From Paludibacteraceae bacterium (GTDB lineage: Bacteria > Bacteroidota > Bacteroidia > Bacteroidales > Paludibacteraceae), in NCBI GenBank assembly GCA_905234835.1, contig CAJOIZ010000003.1:62001-126000 (forward strand): DNA of 64,000 nt, given 5' to 3'. Positions 51,460-59,927 of this stretch are shown here, in pieces. The translations under genes were made by a program, and so were the position numbers. How positions within the stretch are numbered: position 1 is the first letter of the stretch; every line of letters starts with the position of its first letter. The notes beneath the pieces are model-generated. The model had not been told where the DNA came from, did no database searches, and saw nothing but the letters and a program-made list of their open reading frames with translations.

Positions 51460-53100
51460 TCAAGAGTACAGGTAGCGTTTGATGGACTTCTTCGGGGTCT
51501 TCTCGAACTCCTTGTCCATGACCACTATTTCCGAGATCTGGCTGTATTGCGGCAGGTGGCGGTTGCTGCGCTGCTTCCACAGCACCATCATCTCCTCCAG
51601 ACTCCTGCCGCGACGGTCGTACTCCTCATCGGGATAGACCAGCGCCACCAGTTTGCCCTCACGCATCACAACGACCGATTCCAGTATGCCTCCGCGCCCG
51701 TTGACCACATCCTCCACCTCTTCGGGGTAGATGTTCTGACCGTTGGCACCCAAGAGCATATTCTTGTTTCTGCCGCGTATAAAGATATTGCCATCGGCAT
51801 CAATCACGCCGAGGTCGCCCGTCTTGAGCCATCCGTCATCGGTGAAAGCGGCCCTGGTCGCCTCCTCGTTCTTGTAGTAGCCAATCATGTTCGCCTCGCC
51901 CTTCACCTGAATCTCGCCAACCACGTTCTGCGGGTCGGACGAATCAATGCGAATCTGCATACGATCCACAATCCTGCCGCAACTATGCAGCGCAAACTCC
52001 TGCCACGGGCAATGGGCAATCAGCGGACCGCACTCGGTCATACCGTAGCCCACAACAAAGGGGAAACCGATGTCTTTCAGGCACTGCTCCGTCTCGGAGT
52101 TGAGCGCCGCACCGCCGATAATCAGGTTCTCCACCTTGCCGCCGAAGGCATCCATCAGACCGTCGTACACTTTCCTCTTGATGGCTTTGCCTATGAAGGG
52201 CATATTCCACAAGAGACGTATGACGGGCTTGCGCACGACAGGACGCACTTTCTTCAGGTAGATTTTCTCGATGATGAGCGGAACCATAAAAATCAGATAC
52301 GGTTGGCACTCTTTGAACGCTTTCATCAGGGTCGGCACCGACATGCGCGGTATGAAGAACACGTGCGTGCCACCCGCCACCTGGTAGAGGAACTCGAACG
52401 CCATGCCGAACATGTGTGCTAATGGCAGCAGCGACACCATGTTCTTGCTCGGGTCGTTGGGGATATGCTCCTGCCCGTAGGTAACGTTCGTGCTGAGCGA
52501 GCGGTATGTCAGCATCACGCCCTTCGGATTGCCCGTCGAGCCGGAGGTGTAGTTGATTAGCGCGAGGTCGTCCAAATTGTCGTCTTGATAATGCACGTCT
52601 TTGGCTGTGTAGCCGTCGGGGTGGGCATCCTCGAACATCTTGTCCATGTTCCGGATGGCTGCCTCCACCGTGTCGTCCTTCGCATACAGCACGCTGAAGT
52701 CCATATAACCGATGACGGCGCGCACATTGGGCATATTCTCTGCCTTTATTTTCTTCGCCGCCAGCGGTCCTGCCATCAGGATTTTCGCATCGGAGTGATT
52801 GACCAGGTTCTCGATGTCCGGTCCCGTGAAGTCAGGCAGGATGCTTACACCCACCGCCCCGTAGGCGAGGATGGATAGGTAGGTGACACCCCAGTTGCTG
52901 CTGTTCACGCCGCAGAAGGCTATCTTGTCCCCTTTCTTCACGCCGCAGGCCTCATACACCAGACGCAATTTCTCTATCAGTACGGCTATCTCGCCATAGG
53001 TATAACTTGTCTTCTCGCCGAAGTCTGTAAAAGCAGGACCATCCCAATTGGTCTGCATCGTCCTGTTCAGATAGGTAAAAAAATGTGTTGTGGGTGTCAT
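51460..53100 (-). CDS. AMP-forming acyl-CoA synthetase (long-chain type), first copy
   Basis: 546 residues with the same organisation as its downstream neighbour: YTSGSTGNPKGV at ~182-193, GYGMTECGPLIAHC, KTGDLGVIDADGNIFIRGR and C-terminal KTPKKSIKRYLYS. All ANL core motifs look intact. The two genes probably arose by tandem duplication, but have diverged clearly. Both lie between an RmlB gene and a TonB receptor gene on one transcript. Confidence 0.9.
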   Translation of the reverse strand: MTPTTHFFTYLNRTMQTNWDGPAFTDFGEKTSYTYGEIAVLIEKLRLVYEACGVKKGDKIAFCGVNSSNWGVTYLSILAYGAVGVSILPDFTGPDIENLVNHSDAKILMAGPLAAKKIKAENMPNVRAVIGYMDFSVLYAKDDTVEAAIRNMDKMFEDAHPDGYTAKDVHYQDDNLDDLALINYTSGSTGNPKGVMLTYRSLSTNVTYGQEHIPNDPSKNMVSLLPLAHMFGMAFEFLYQVAGGTHVFFIPRMSVPTLMKAFKECQPYLIFMVPLIIEKIYLKKVRPVVRKPVIRLLWNMPFIGKAIKRKVYDGLMDAFGGKVENLIIGGAALNSETEQCLKDIGFPFVVGYGMTECGPLIAHCPWQEFALHSCGRIVDRMQIRIDSSDPQNVVGEIQVKGEANMIGYYKNEEATRAAFTDDGWLKTGDLGVIDADGNIFIRGRNKNMLLGANGQNIYPEEVEDVVNGRGGILESVVVMREGKLVALVYPDEEYDRRGRSLEEMMVLWKQRSNRHLPQYSQISEIVVMDKEFEKTPKKSIKRYLYS

Positions 53101-53101
53101 A

Positions 53102-54232
53102 TCAGCGGTTTTTGTACATATCTTCGTAGTATTTCTCGTATTCGCCCGAGGTGATACGGTCCATCCATTCCTGGTTGTCCAGATACCAGCGGACGGTCTT
53201 CTCTATGCCCTCCTCGAACTGCAGGCTCGGCTCCCAGCCCAGTTCACGCTGCAGTTTGCGCGAGTCAATGGCGTAGCGCATATCGTGTCCCGCACGGTCG
53301 GTGACGTAGGTAATCAGGTCAAGGTCCTCGCCCTCCTTGCGTCCTAACAGGCGGTCCACCGTCTTGATCAGCACGTGGATGATGTCGATGTTCTTCCATT
53401 CGTTGAACCCGCCGATGTTGTATGTTTCCGCTATCGCGCCCTTGTGGAAAATCAGGTCGATGGCGCGGGCGTGGTCCTCCACGTACAGCCAGTCGCGCAC
53501 GTTCTCGCCCTTGCCATAGACGGGCAGCGGCTTGCGGTGGCGGATATTGTTGATGAACAGAGGAATCAGTTTCTCAGGGAACTGGTACGGGCCGTAGTTG
53601 TTCGAGCAGTTGGTCACGATGGTCGGCATGCCGTAGGTGTCGTGGAACGCCCTCACGAAGTGGTCGCTGCTCGCCTTAGAAGCGGAGTAGGGGCTGTGGG
53701 GCATGTATTTCAGGTCTTCCGTGAAGAACTTCTCCCCGTAGGCATGATGATGTTCTGACGATGCTTTTGTCGTGAACGGCGACTCGATGCCTTCAGGATG
53801 CGTCAGTTCCAGCGCGCCATAGACCTCGTCCGTCGAGATATGGTAGAACCGTTTGCCCTCGTATTTCTCCGGCAGCGTCTCCCAGTAGAGTTTTGCGGCC
53901 TGCAGCATACTGAGCGTGCCCATCACGTTCGTCTGCGCGAACGTGAACGGGTCCTTGATGCTACGGTCCACGTGGCTCTCGGCGGCAAGGTGGATGACAC
54001 TTGTCACCTGTTCCTCCTCCATCAGACGGTGGATGGTGGCGAAGTCGCAGATGTCCGCTTTCACGAACCGGTAATTGGGCTTGTCCTCAATGTCCTTGAG
54101 GTTGGCGAGATTGCCCGCATACGTCAGTTTATCGACATTGATAATCCTGTATTCGGGGTACTTGTTCACGAACAGGCGCACCACATGGCTGCCGATGAAG
54201 CCGGCTCCGCCGGTGATGATGATGGCTTTCAT
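53102..54232 (-). CDS. rmlB: dTDP-glucose 4,6-dehydratase family protein
   Basis: 376 residues. NAD-binding GGAGFIGSHVVRLF (8-21). STDEVYG carries the catalytic Thr-Asp-Glu triad, and the Tyr/Lys pair lies in PYSASKASSDH. RNNYGPYQFPEKLIPL-like NCSNNYGPYQFPEKL is diagnostic of RmlB. It converts dTDP-glucose to the 4-keto-6-deoxy sugar, the precursor of dTDP-rhamnose and others. No rmlA, rmlC or rmlD is adjacent; instead it is one base from an acyl-CoA ligase. The family assignment is firm, the pathway here is not. Confidence 0.9.
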   Translation of the reverse strand: MKAIIITGGAGFIGSHVVRLFVNKYPEYRIINVDKLTYAGNLANLKDIEDKPNYRFVKADICDFATIHRLMEEEQVTSVIHLAAESHVDRSIKDPFTFAQTNVMGTLSMLQAAKLYWETLPEKYEGKRFYHISTDEVYGALELTHPEGIESPFTTKASSEHHHAYGEKFFTEDLKYMPHSPYSASKASSDHFVRAFHDTYGMPTIVTNCSNNYGPYQFPEKLIPLFINNIRHRKPLPVYGKGENVRDWLYVEDHARAIDLIFHKGAIAETYNIGGFNEWKNIDIIHVLIKTVDRLLGRKEGEDLDLITYVTDRAGHDMRYAIDSRKLQRELGWEPSLQFEEGIEKTVRWYLDNQEWMDRITSGEYEKYYEDMYKNR

Positions 54233-54237
54233 GATGG

Positions 54238-55719
54238 TCAGAACTTGGTGTTGCGCATGTCGCCGCTGCGCAGGAACTCTTCGTGCATAGCGAGTGCCAG
54301 TGACAGGTTGTGAGGCGTGTGCGCCGTCTTGGCACTTGCGAGGTAGGCGCGCATCATCTCTTTGTATTCGGGAGCGACGCAGTTGTCAATGATGGCGTGT
54401 GCACGTTGTATCGGACTCTTGCCGCGCAGGTCGGCTATGCCTTGTTCCGTAATCAGCACCTTCACGCTGTGCTCCGAGTGGTCTAAGTGGCTGACCATCG
54501 GCACGATGCTTGATATGGCACCGCCTTTGGCTGTCGAGGGGGTCGTGAAGATGGAGATATAGGCGTTGCGGGTGAAGTCGCCGCTGCCGCCGATGCCGTT
54601 CATCATCTTCGTGCCGCATACGTGTGTCGAGTTGATGTTGCCGAAGATGTCGGCTTCTAATGCCGTGTTGATGGTTATCAGGCCGAGGCGGCGCGCCACC
54701 TCGGGGTTGTTGCTGATTTCCTGCGGACGCAGCACGATGCGGCTCTTGAAGAAGTCGATATGGTCGATGATGTCCTGCAGCAGGTCCGCGCCGATGGTCA
54801 GCGAGCAGCCGCTGGCGAACGTCACGCGACCCTCTTTCATCAGACCGATGACCGAGTCCTGGATCACTTCCGTGTACATTGTGAAGGGGGGTATGTGCGG
54901 GTTCTCGCCCAATGCTTTCAGCACCGCGTTGGCAATGTTGCCCACGCCCGACTGGATGGGAAGGAACTGCTTGGGTATGCGTCCGCCGCGCATCTCGTCC
55001 TCGAGGAACTGTGCCACGTTAGCGCCGATTTTCTCCGTCGTCTCGTCCGACGGCGTGAACTTGCCCACCTCGTTCGGGCGGTTGGTCTTCACCACGGCGG
55101 CGATTTTCTTCGGGTCAACCCTCACGCAGTCCGTACCGATACGGTCGCCCACGTGATAGACGGGTATCTCGCGGCGCATCGGCGGGTCGGCGGGCTCGTA
55201 GATGTCGTGCATGCCACGCATCACGGCGGGCATCGCCTCGTTCAGCTCCACGATGATCTTGTCCGCCATACGGCAGATGGTCGGGATGATACCCACGCCT
55301 GCCGTCGGGACTATTTCGCCGCGCTCGTTCACCTCGCAGGCTTCCACGATGGCCACCGTCGGACGCGGCAGGAAGCCATAGCGCAGGTCCTGTGCCAGTT
55401 CCGAGAGGTGAAGGTCGAAGTAGTGGATATGCTGGGCGTTCAGTTCCGTGCGCATGTCCTTGCTTGATTGGTAGGGCGATCGGAAACTGATGGCTTGTGC
55501 GCGGCTCAGTTCGCCGTCGCAGCTGTCGCCGGTTGAAGCACCTGTATAGATGCCAATCTTAAACTCCTCGCCGCGTGCGTGCATCTCTTGAGCCATGTGA
55601 GCAATGGCGGTGGGTACTTCTTTCGGCGCGCCGGCGGGCGTGAATCCGCCCATGCCGACTACATCGCCGTTTCGTACAAGGCGTGCCGCCTCGGCGGCAC
55701 TCATAAAGGGTAATGACAT
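54238..55719 (-). CDS. Acetyl-CoA hydrolase/transferase family (succinyl-CoA:acetate CoA-transferase type)
   Basis: 493 residues. The family start is GDVVGMGGFTPAGAPKEVP, and the catalytic glutamate is in MYTEVIQDSVIGL (~278). GSGGSGDF-like GIGGSGDFTRNAY forms the oxyanion loop, and STPSTAKGGAISSIVPM follows. Members move CoA between succinyl-CoA or propionyl-CoA and acetate, an ATP-sparing step in acetate, succinate and propionate fermentation of Bacteroidales. It is the first gene of the minus-strand operon, with a clear promoter 96 bases upstream. Confidence 0.92.
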   Translation of the reverse strand: MSLPFMSAAEAARLVRNGDVVGMGGFTPAGAPKEVPTAIAHMAQEMHARGEEFKIGIYTGASTGDSCDGELSRAQAISFRSPYQSSKDMRTELNAQHIHYFDLHLSELAQDLRYGFLPRPTVAIVEACEVNERGEIVPTAGVGIIPTICRMADKIIVELNEAMPAVMRGMHDIYEPADPPMRREIPVYHVGDRIGTDCVRVDPKKIAAVVKTNRPNEVGKFTPSDETTEKIGANVAQFLEDEMRGGRIPKQFLPIQSGVGNIANAVLKALGENPHIPPFTMYTEVIQDSVIGLMKEGRVTFASGCSLTIGADLLQDIIDHIDFFKSRIVLRPQEISNNPEVARRLGLITINTALEADIFGNINSTHVCGTKMMNGIGGSGDFTRNAYISIFTTPSTAKGGAISSIVPMVSHLDHSEHSVKVLITEQGIADLRGKSPIQRAHAIIDNCVAPEYKEMMRAYLASAKTAHTPHNLSLALAMHEEFLRSGDMRNTKF

Positions 55720-55814
55720 GTTTGTTGTGTTTTTATATGTGTTTGTATATTCAGACGTGTTTGTGTCTTCTTTCCGACGTGCTTGTATTTTCTTCTTTCC
55801 TTCGGAAAAGTCCG

Positions 55815-55846
55815 CAAAGGTAGGGTATATTTTTTATCCGCACAAA
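55815..55846 (-). promoter_or_regulatory. Promoter of the CoA-transferase operon (minus strand)
   Basis: On the minus strand a TTTG box (forward 55843-55846, in a long T run) precedes TACCTTTG (forward 55815-55822) by 20 bases. The ~95-base leader holds GTGTTTGT-type short repeats. Confidence 0.75.
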
Positions 55847-56103
55847 AAAAATAGTACGTCTCTGTTTTATCCTTGCCGCTTCCGTCGGATGGAATCCGCA
55901 CTTCCCTGTAATGTCGCAAAAACCGCCATATCGCTTACATAATGTCACCGCACTGCCGGGCATTTTCTCCGATACCTCTCCGCTACCCTTGGGCTACCTT
56001 TGCGCTACCCTTGCCGAAGGGATGTCTTTGATGCAAAAGGTACAAGAACATGTACAAAAGTCGGGCAATTTTTCCACGTGCCAATAAAAAACGTAATTTT
56101 TGT

Positions 56104-56134
56104 TTTGCCAAATAGGAAAGTCGCCGTACTTTTG
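56104..56134 (+). promoter_or_regulatory. Promoter of the cobalamin-riboswitch operon
   Basis: TTTTG ends at 56107 and TACTTTTG lies at 56127-56134, 19 bases apart, directly ahead of the riboswitch. Confidence 0.8.
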
Positions 56135-56139
56135 CGGTC

Positions 56140-56325
56140 GCAAATGGTGCTTGAACCGCCTTTTCCGGCGGTGAGAGTGAAAAGGGAAACAGGTGCGAAT
56201 CCTGTGCAGACCGGCTGCTGTGAGTTCCGTAACGTAGTGATTTCTAATTCTGAACGTCATTGACAGTGTTGCAAGACATTGTCGAGAAGGCAAGAAATCA
56301 CGGAACAAGCCAGAAGACCTGCCAT
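56140..56325 (+). promoter_or_regulatory. Cobalamin (adenosylcobalamin-type) riboswitch
   Basis: The conserved blocks occur in order: GGTGC at 56146, the GAGAGTGAAAAGGGAA stretch, the B12 box element AGGTGCGAATCCTGTGC, GACCGGCTGCTGTGAG, and the closing AAGCCAGAAGACCTGCC around 56307-56323. A following stem CGGATA/TATCCG (56350-56355 and 56381-56386) probably belongs to the expression platform; no immediate T run follows, which suggests control of ribosome access or of a kissing loop rather than simple termination. The first long gene begins only at 56705. Confidence 0.93.
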
Positions 56326-56704
56326 TAGGCAAAACAATTGAACCTCCTCCGGATACAGGCAGGTCAATGAGAGGGAGCTTTATCCGTCATATTATTAAGA
56401 GGTACACAAGTGCTGTTGTGTGTATGCGGTTTCGTGCGCAAAGAATTGCGTACGGCTTTGCTGTTGTGTCGGTGAGGTCAGCTTTATCTTTCGTATATCT
56501 TTCGTGTATCTAACGTATATCTAACGTAGTTGCTCCGATCCAATATGCGGACAGAACACACTTAAACAACGACCTTTACCATTTAACATTCAGAAATCAA
56601 TACTTAGCGTTTAATAGTTAGCTTATAACAGTTAGCAATTAACACTAACAATAACCAAACCAATTAACCAAATTATTAACCCAACCAATTAACAACAAAC
56701 AGTT
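56326..56704. other. Long leader between the riboswitch and the first gene
   Basis: Holds the expression-platform stem, an 11-base-period array (listed) and an A/T-rich stretch of TTAAC/AACAAT words up to the ATG. A 48-codon frame at 56367-56513 starts 40 bases behind the aptamer but shows no family resemblance; I do not call it a gene. Confidence 0.6.
56484..56527 (+). repeat. Four 11-base tandem units in the riboswitch leader
   Basis: TTATCTTTCGT, ATATCTTTCGT, GTATCTAACGT and ATATCTAACGT, end to end. Their reverse complement (ACGTTAGATAT) is the same unit type as ACGATAGATAT at 20074-20123. Confidence 0.85.
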
Positions 56705-58153
56705 ATGAAGAAAAGATTTCTTTTGACGGGTGTGATGGCACTATTGTGCCTGTTCGCACCAAAAGCAATGGCGCAGGGGTACACACTGCGCGTGCTGACG
56801 TTCGAGGATGAAGACCTCGGAGCAAGTTTCTCCGGACAAGCCGGAGTGGACAATTACGTGACCGCGTGGTCGGACATGATTGCCGCCGACCAGGGAAGCG
56901 ACGCGATGCTGTATGGTGACAACTTTGGAGCGGAATCAGAGCAGTTCTACTGGTGGCACGACGGCGGAAACACGGAGTTGTTCTCCCAGTTGAATTACGC
57001 TTGGGGAGCCTATGCATATTGGAGCGGCGGTCATGCCATCAGCCACTACTGGTCGAGCGACATTGTAACCTATGGTGACTATATGAGCCAACTTACCGTT
57101 TACCGTCCCGGAAGCGATGACCTGAACACGAGCGGCGGCGGACACGGCGGTTCGGACCATTTCGCAGTTCATTACGGCTACAACGATGGTTCTCCGAATA
57201 GTACCGACGGCCGCGTGCTGCTGGAGTTTGCCGATGGTGAAGCCCGCGTGATTGACCACATGTATGTATGCCCCACCACGTATGCGCTCAACTGCTTCCT
57301 CAACGGCAACGAGCTGACATCCAACCTGTCTGATGACGACTACGTGAAACTGATTGCCGAAGGCTATGTGGGCGATACGAAAACAGGCGAATGTGAGTTT
57401 GTTATGGCTAACGGAAACGATATTGTATTAGACTGGACAAAGTGGGATTTGTATTCGTTAGGTGCTGTGGAAAAAGTGCTTCTGAACATCGTCGGTACCA
57501 ACGACAACGGTTACGGTTTCTCGCAGCCCGCCTACTTCGCATACGATGATGTAGCGGTGCGCTTCCCCGCAGCGGCTCCCACGACTTATGAGCGCAGCGT
57601 GACCAACGGCAACTACGGCACAATCTGCCTGCCGTATGCAGTGAACGAGGGCGACTACACAGGAGCAACGTTCTACAGGGCAGTCGGCCAGACCGCCGAG
57701 GGTATCGTGATTGAAGAAGTGGGCAACCTCGAAGCCGGCAAGGCTTACATCTTCCGCGCTACCGCTTCAACCATCAGCTGCACCTATACGGGCGAAGCCG
57801 TAGCGACTCCCGTCAGCGCGTCGTCGAACAACGGCCTGCAAGGCACATTCGAGGACAACACAGTCGTTCCGACCGGCAAGTGGCTGCTGCACAACAACCT
57901 GCTCTATCAGTCAACCGGCACACAGAAAGTGAACGCCAACCGCGCCTACATTGACGTGACCTACGTTCCCGCAGGCGTTCCCTCACCCGCTCCGGGCAGA
58001 AGACAAGTGGTTATCGCCAACGCGCCTGAACAGACGACAGGCATTGAGGACAACGTGATGACAGAGCCTGTACAGAAGACGATGGTCAACGGCGTTGTAT
58101 ATGTAATACGCAACGGCAAGATGTATGACCTGCGCGGCCAGGAAGTCAAATAA
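56705..58153 (+). CDS. Secreted DUF4465-type protein under cobalamin riboswitch control
   Basis: 482 residues. Signal peptide ~1-23 (ending AMA). DUF4465-like beta-sandwich ~28-290: LTFEDEDLG, WSDMIAADQGSDAMLYG, FYWWHDGGNTEL, YWSGGHAISHYWSSD. A second domain (~297-445) has GTICLPYAVNEGDYTGATFY, LEAGKAYIF, NGLQGTF and NRAYI, and recurs at the end of the 1322-residue protein. The last ~26 residues are the NGVVYVIRNGKMYDLRGQ tail. Cobalamin-binding surface proteins are known from gut Bacteroidota, and the riboswitch makes a corrinoid-capture role plausible, but no binding residues can be named. A microprotein gene follows 20 bases later. Confidence 0.87.
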   Translation: MKKRFLLTGVMALLCLFAPKAMAQGYTLRVLTFEDEDLGASFSGQAGVDNYVTAWSDMIAADQGSDAMLYGDNFGAESEQFYWWHDGGNTELFSQLNYAWGAYAYWSGGHAISHYWSSDIVTYGDYMSQLTVYRPGSDDLNTSGGGHGGSDHFAVHYGYNDGSPNSTDGRVLLEFADGEARVIDHMYVCPTTYALNCFLNGNELTSNLSDDDYVKLIAEGYVGDTKTGECEFVMANGNDIVLDWTKWDLYSLGAVEKVLLNIVGTNDNGYGFSQPAYFAYDDVAVRFPAAAPTTYERSVTNGNYGTICLPYAVNEGDYTGATFYRAVGQTAEGIVIEEVGNLEAGKAYIFRATASTISCTYTGEAVATPVSASSNNGLQGTFEDNTVVPTGKWLLHNNLLYQSTGTQKVNANRAYIDVTYVPAGVPSPAPGRRQVVIANAPEQTTGIEDNVMTEPVQKTMVNGVVYVIRNGKMYDLRGQEVK

Positions 58154-58173
58154 CCTAAAAGGAGAGAAATACT

Positions 58174-58317
58174 ATGAAGACATACAACAGCCCCGAAACA
58201 GGGGTACAGACCATCGTAATGGTGAAGATGCTGTGCGCGAGCGATGACTCCTCGTTAGCACCCAACGTATTGAACTACACGTCGGACGCACCCGATTTGA
58301 ATCTGTTCGGCGACTAA
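58174..58317 (+). CDS. Microprotein (47 residues) of the cobalamin operon
   Basis: ATG 58174 is preceded by AAAAGGAGAG at an ideal distance, an unusually strong Shine-Dalgarno for this organism, which supports translation. The peptide starts MKTYNSPETGVQTIVMVKML and continues CASDDSSLAPN, ending LNLFGD. There is no signal peptide or lipobox and only one Cys. A second ORF with the same plan (YxxPxT near the start and LxxSD about 16 residues later) follows the 1322-residue gene at 63894. Such short 'YxxP' proteins behind surface-protein genes are something I have seen as unannotated ORFs in Bacteroidales; their role is unknown. A perfect terminator hairpin follows. Confidence 0.72.
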   Translation: MKTYNSPETGVQTIVMVKMLCASDDSSLAPNVLNYTSDAPDLNLFGD

Positions 58318-58328
58318 AGTGAAGAAAA

Positions 58329-58389
58329 GCAATCTGCGTGTGCTGCTGATTATTTCTGCCATGGGCAGCACACGCAGAGGCTTTTTTTG
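58329..58389 (+). terminator. Strong intra-operon terminator
   Basis: A 14-base-pair perfect stem (58333-58346 with 58365-58378, TCTGCGTGTGCTGC and complement) is followed by GGCTTTTTTTG. No promoter fits in the 23 bases before the next start codon, so downstream genes depend on read-through. Confidence 0.88.
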
Positions 58390-58412
58390 TTGAACCACAC
58401 AAGACAGGCACG

Positions 58413-59927
58413 ATGAAGAGAGCAAGCAGGATATGGGCTATATGCGCGGTCATACTGATGAGCGCGTGGGGAGTGAAAGGTGAGGAGGCAAGAGTGAATA
58501 GCGGGGCACCGAAAGCGGACCTGGACACCATACGGCTGGATCTGCAGGGTATGCTGGAGACCTATCCGATGGACGGGGACGGCAAATGGGAGGAGACATA
58601 CAACAGCGACATAACAGGCATAGGGGATGATTTCTTCATCCTGACACATATAACGAACGGCGGCAGCGGCGGGATGATGTCCTACTGGGACGGTTTCACG
58701 CTGTGCACCAGCGGCGATGACACGGACTACGGCCAGGCTGGGTCGTCGGACGGCTGGATTGACCACCAGTGGGGCTGCATGGCGGGCGGCGGCCTGAACG
58801 CCGCCAAGAAGGCGGAGAAAGGAATGCCATATCTTGTTGCGTACTGGGGCGAGAAGAGCGAGAGCGACGACAGCCACAGCCTGCAGGCGGACTTCGGCGA
58901 CGGCATGTCGCACACGCCGGTATGCATCTGGATATGCAACCACCCGTGGCCGTATTACGGCATAGAGCATGATGACGGGTTCGCCCATTCGTTTGCGGAC
59001 AACGGCGCGTACTTCCGCCTGATCATCCACGGTCTGGACTCGCAAGGCAAAGAGGCGGGCGAGCCGGTGGCGGTGACGCTGGCGTCGTTCCATGACGACC
59101 GTCTGCACATATCCAAGGACTGGCAGCGGGTGGACCTGACGGGTTTCGGCCAGATACACGGCCTGTACTTCACGATGGAGAGTTCGGACAACGCGGGCAG
59201 TCTGGGAATGAACACGGCGGCGTATTTCTGCGTCGGCGGGCTGGAGATACTGGAACACGAGGACAAGATAGAGCGTCCGGCGGGACTGGAAGCGGAGGCA
59301 TTAGACGAGAACAGGGTGCGCGTGACGTGGGTGAAAGCGGACGGCGCGAAGTACTACAACGTGTATGCGGATTCAGAGAAAGCCGGCACGACCACGAAGG
59401 AGGAATATATGTTTGAGGGGTTGCAGGCATACAGCGAACACAAGTTCTACGTGGAGGCGGTGTCGGAGCATGGGCAGGTTTCCGACCGAGGCTATGTGAC
59501 GGCACGGACACTGGACCTGACGGCGCCGGCCGCGCCGGGCAACCTGCGCGCAGAGGCGGAGCAGCACAAGATAAAACTGAGCTGGGACGCGGGGACGGAC
59601 AACATAGGCGTGAGCCGGTACGCGGTGTACGTGGACGGCAAGCGGTACTCGCGTCCGAAAGGCACGAGCGTGACGATAACGGGACTGGACGCGGACAAGA
59701 CCTATAAGATAGAGGTATCGACTTTGGATCTGTCGGACAACGAGAGCGAGAAAGTGTCGATAGAGGTGAAGACCCTGCCGGAGAACGCGACAGCCATCCG
59801 GGACACACAGGCTGACGGACAGACAACCGTGTACAACATACAGGGGCAGAGAACGCAAAGGGCTGACAGAGGGGGCGTGTATATAGTGAAAGACGGACAG
59901 GAGACGAAAAAAATCATAAGAAGATGA
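58413..59927 (+). CDS. Secreted DUF4465-type protein with two fibronectin type III domains
   Basis: 504 residues. Signal peptide ~1-24 (VILMSAWGVKG). The DUF4465-like part (~55-285) has SYWDGFTLCTSGDDTDYG, SDGWIDHQWGCMAGGG and HGLYFTMESSDNAGSLGMNT. Two Fn3 domains follow (~287-370, RPAGLEAEALDENRVRVTW; ~372-457, APAAPGNLRAEAEQHKIKLSW). The end has a T9SS type-A-like tail (VYNIQGQR...GVYIVKDG, ending in basic residues). It starts right after the terminator and overlaps the next gene by 4 bases. It is likely a surface corrinoid-related protein by context; binding is not shown. Confidence 0.86.
   Translation: MKRASRIWAICAVILMSAWGVKGEEARVNSGAPKADLDTIRLDLQGMLETYPMDGDGKWEETYNSDITGIGDDFFILTHITNGGSGGMMSYWDGFTLCTSGDDTDYGQAGSSDGWIDHQWGCMAGGGLNAAKKAEKGMPYLVAYWGEKSESDDSHSLQADFGDGMSHTPVCIWICNHPWPYYGIEHDDGFAHSFADNGAYFRLIIHGLDSQGKEAGEPVAVTLASFHDDRLHISKDWQRVDLTGFGQIHGLYFTMESSDNAGSLGMNTAAYFCVGGLEILEHEDKIERPAGLEAEALDENRVRVTWVKADGAKYYNVYADSEKAGTTTKEEYMFEGLQAYSEHKFYVEAVSEHGQVSDRGYVTARTLDLTAPAAPGNLRAEAEQHKIKLSWDAGTDNIGVSRYAVYVDGKRYSRPKGTSVTITGLDADKTYKIEVSTLDLSDNESEKVSIEVKTLPENATAIRDTQADGQTTVYNIQGQRTQRADRGGVYIVKDGQETKKIIRR

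Noticed and set aside
56367..56513. 48-codon frame starting just behind the cobalamin aptamer, considered as a leader peptide
   Set aside because: It runs through the 11-base array and encodes a basic-hydrophobic mix with no family resemblance; start context is moderate only.
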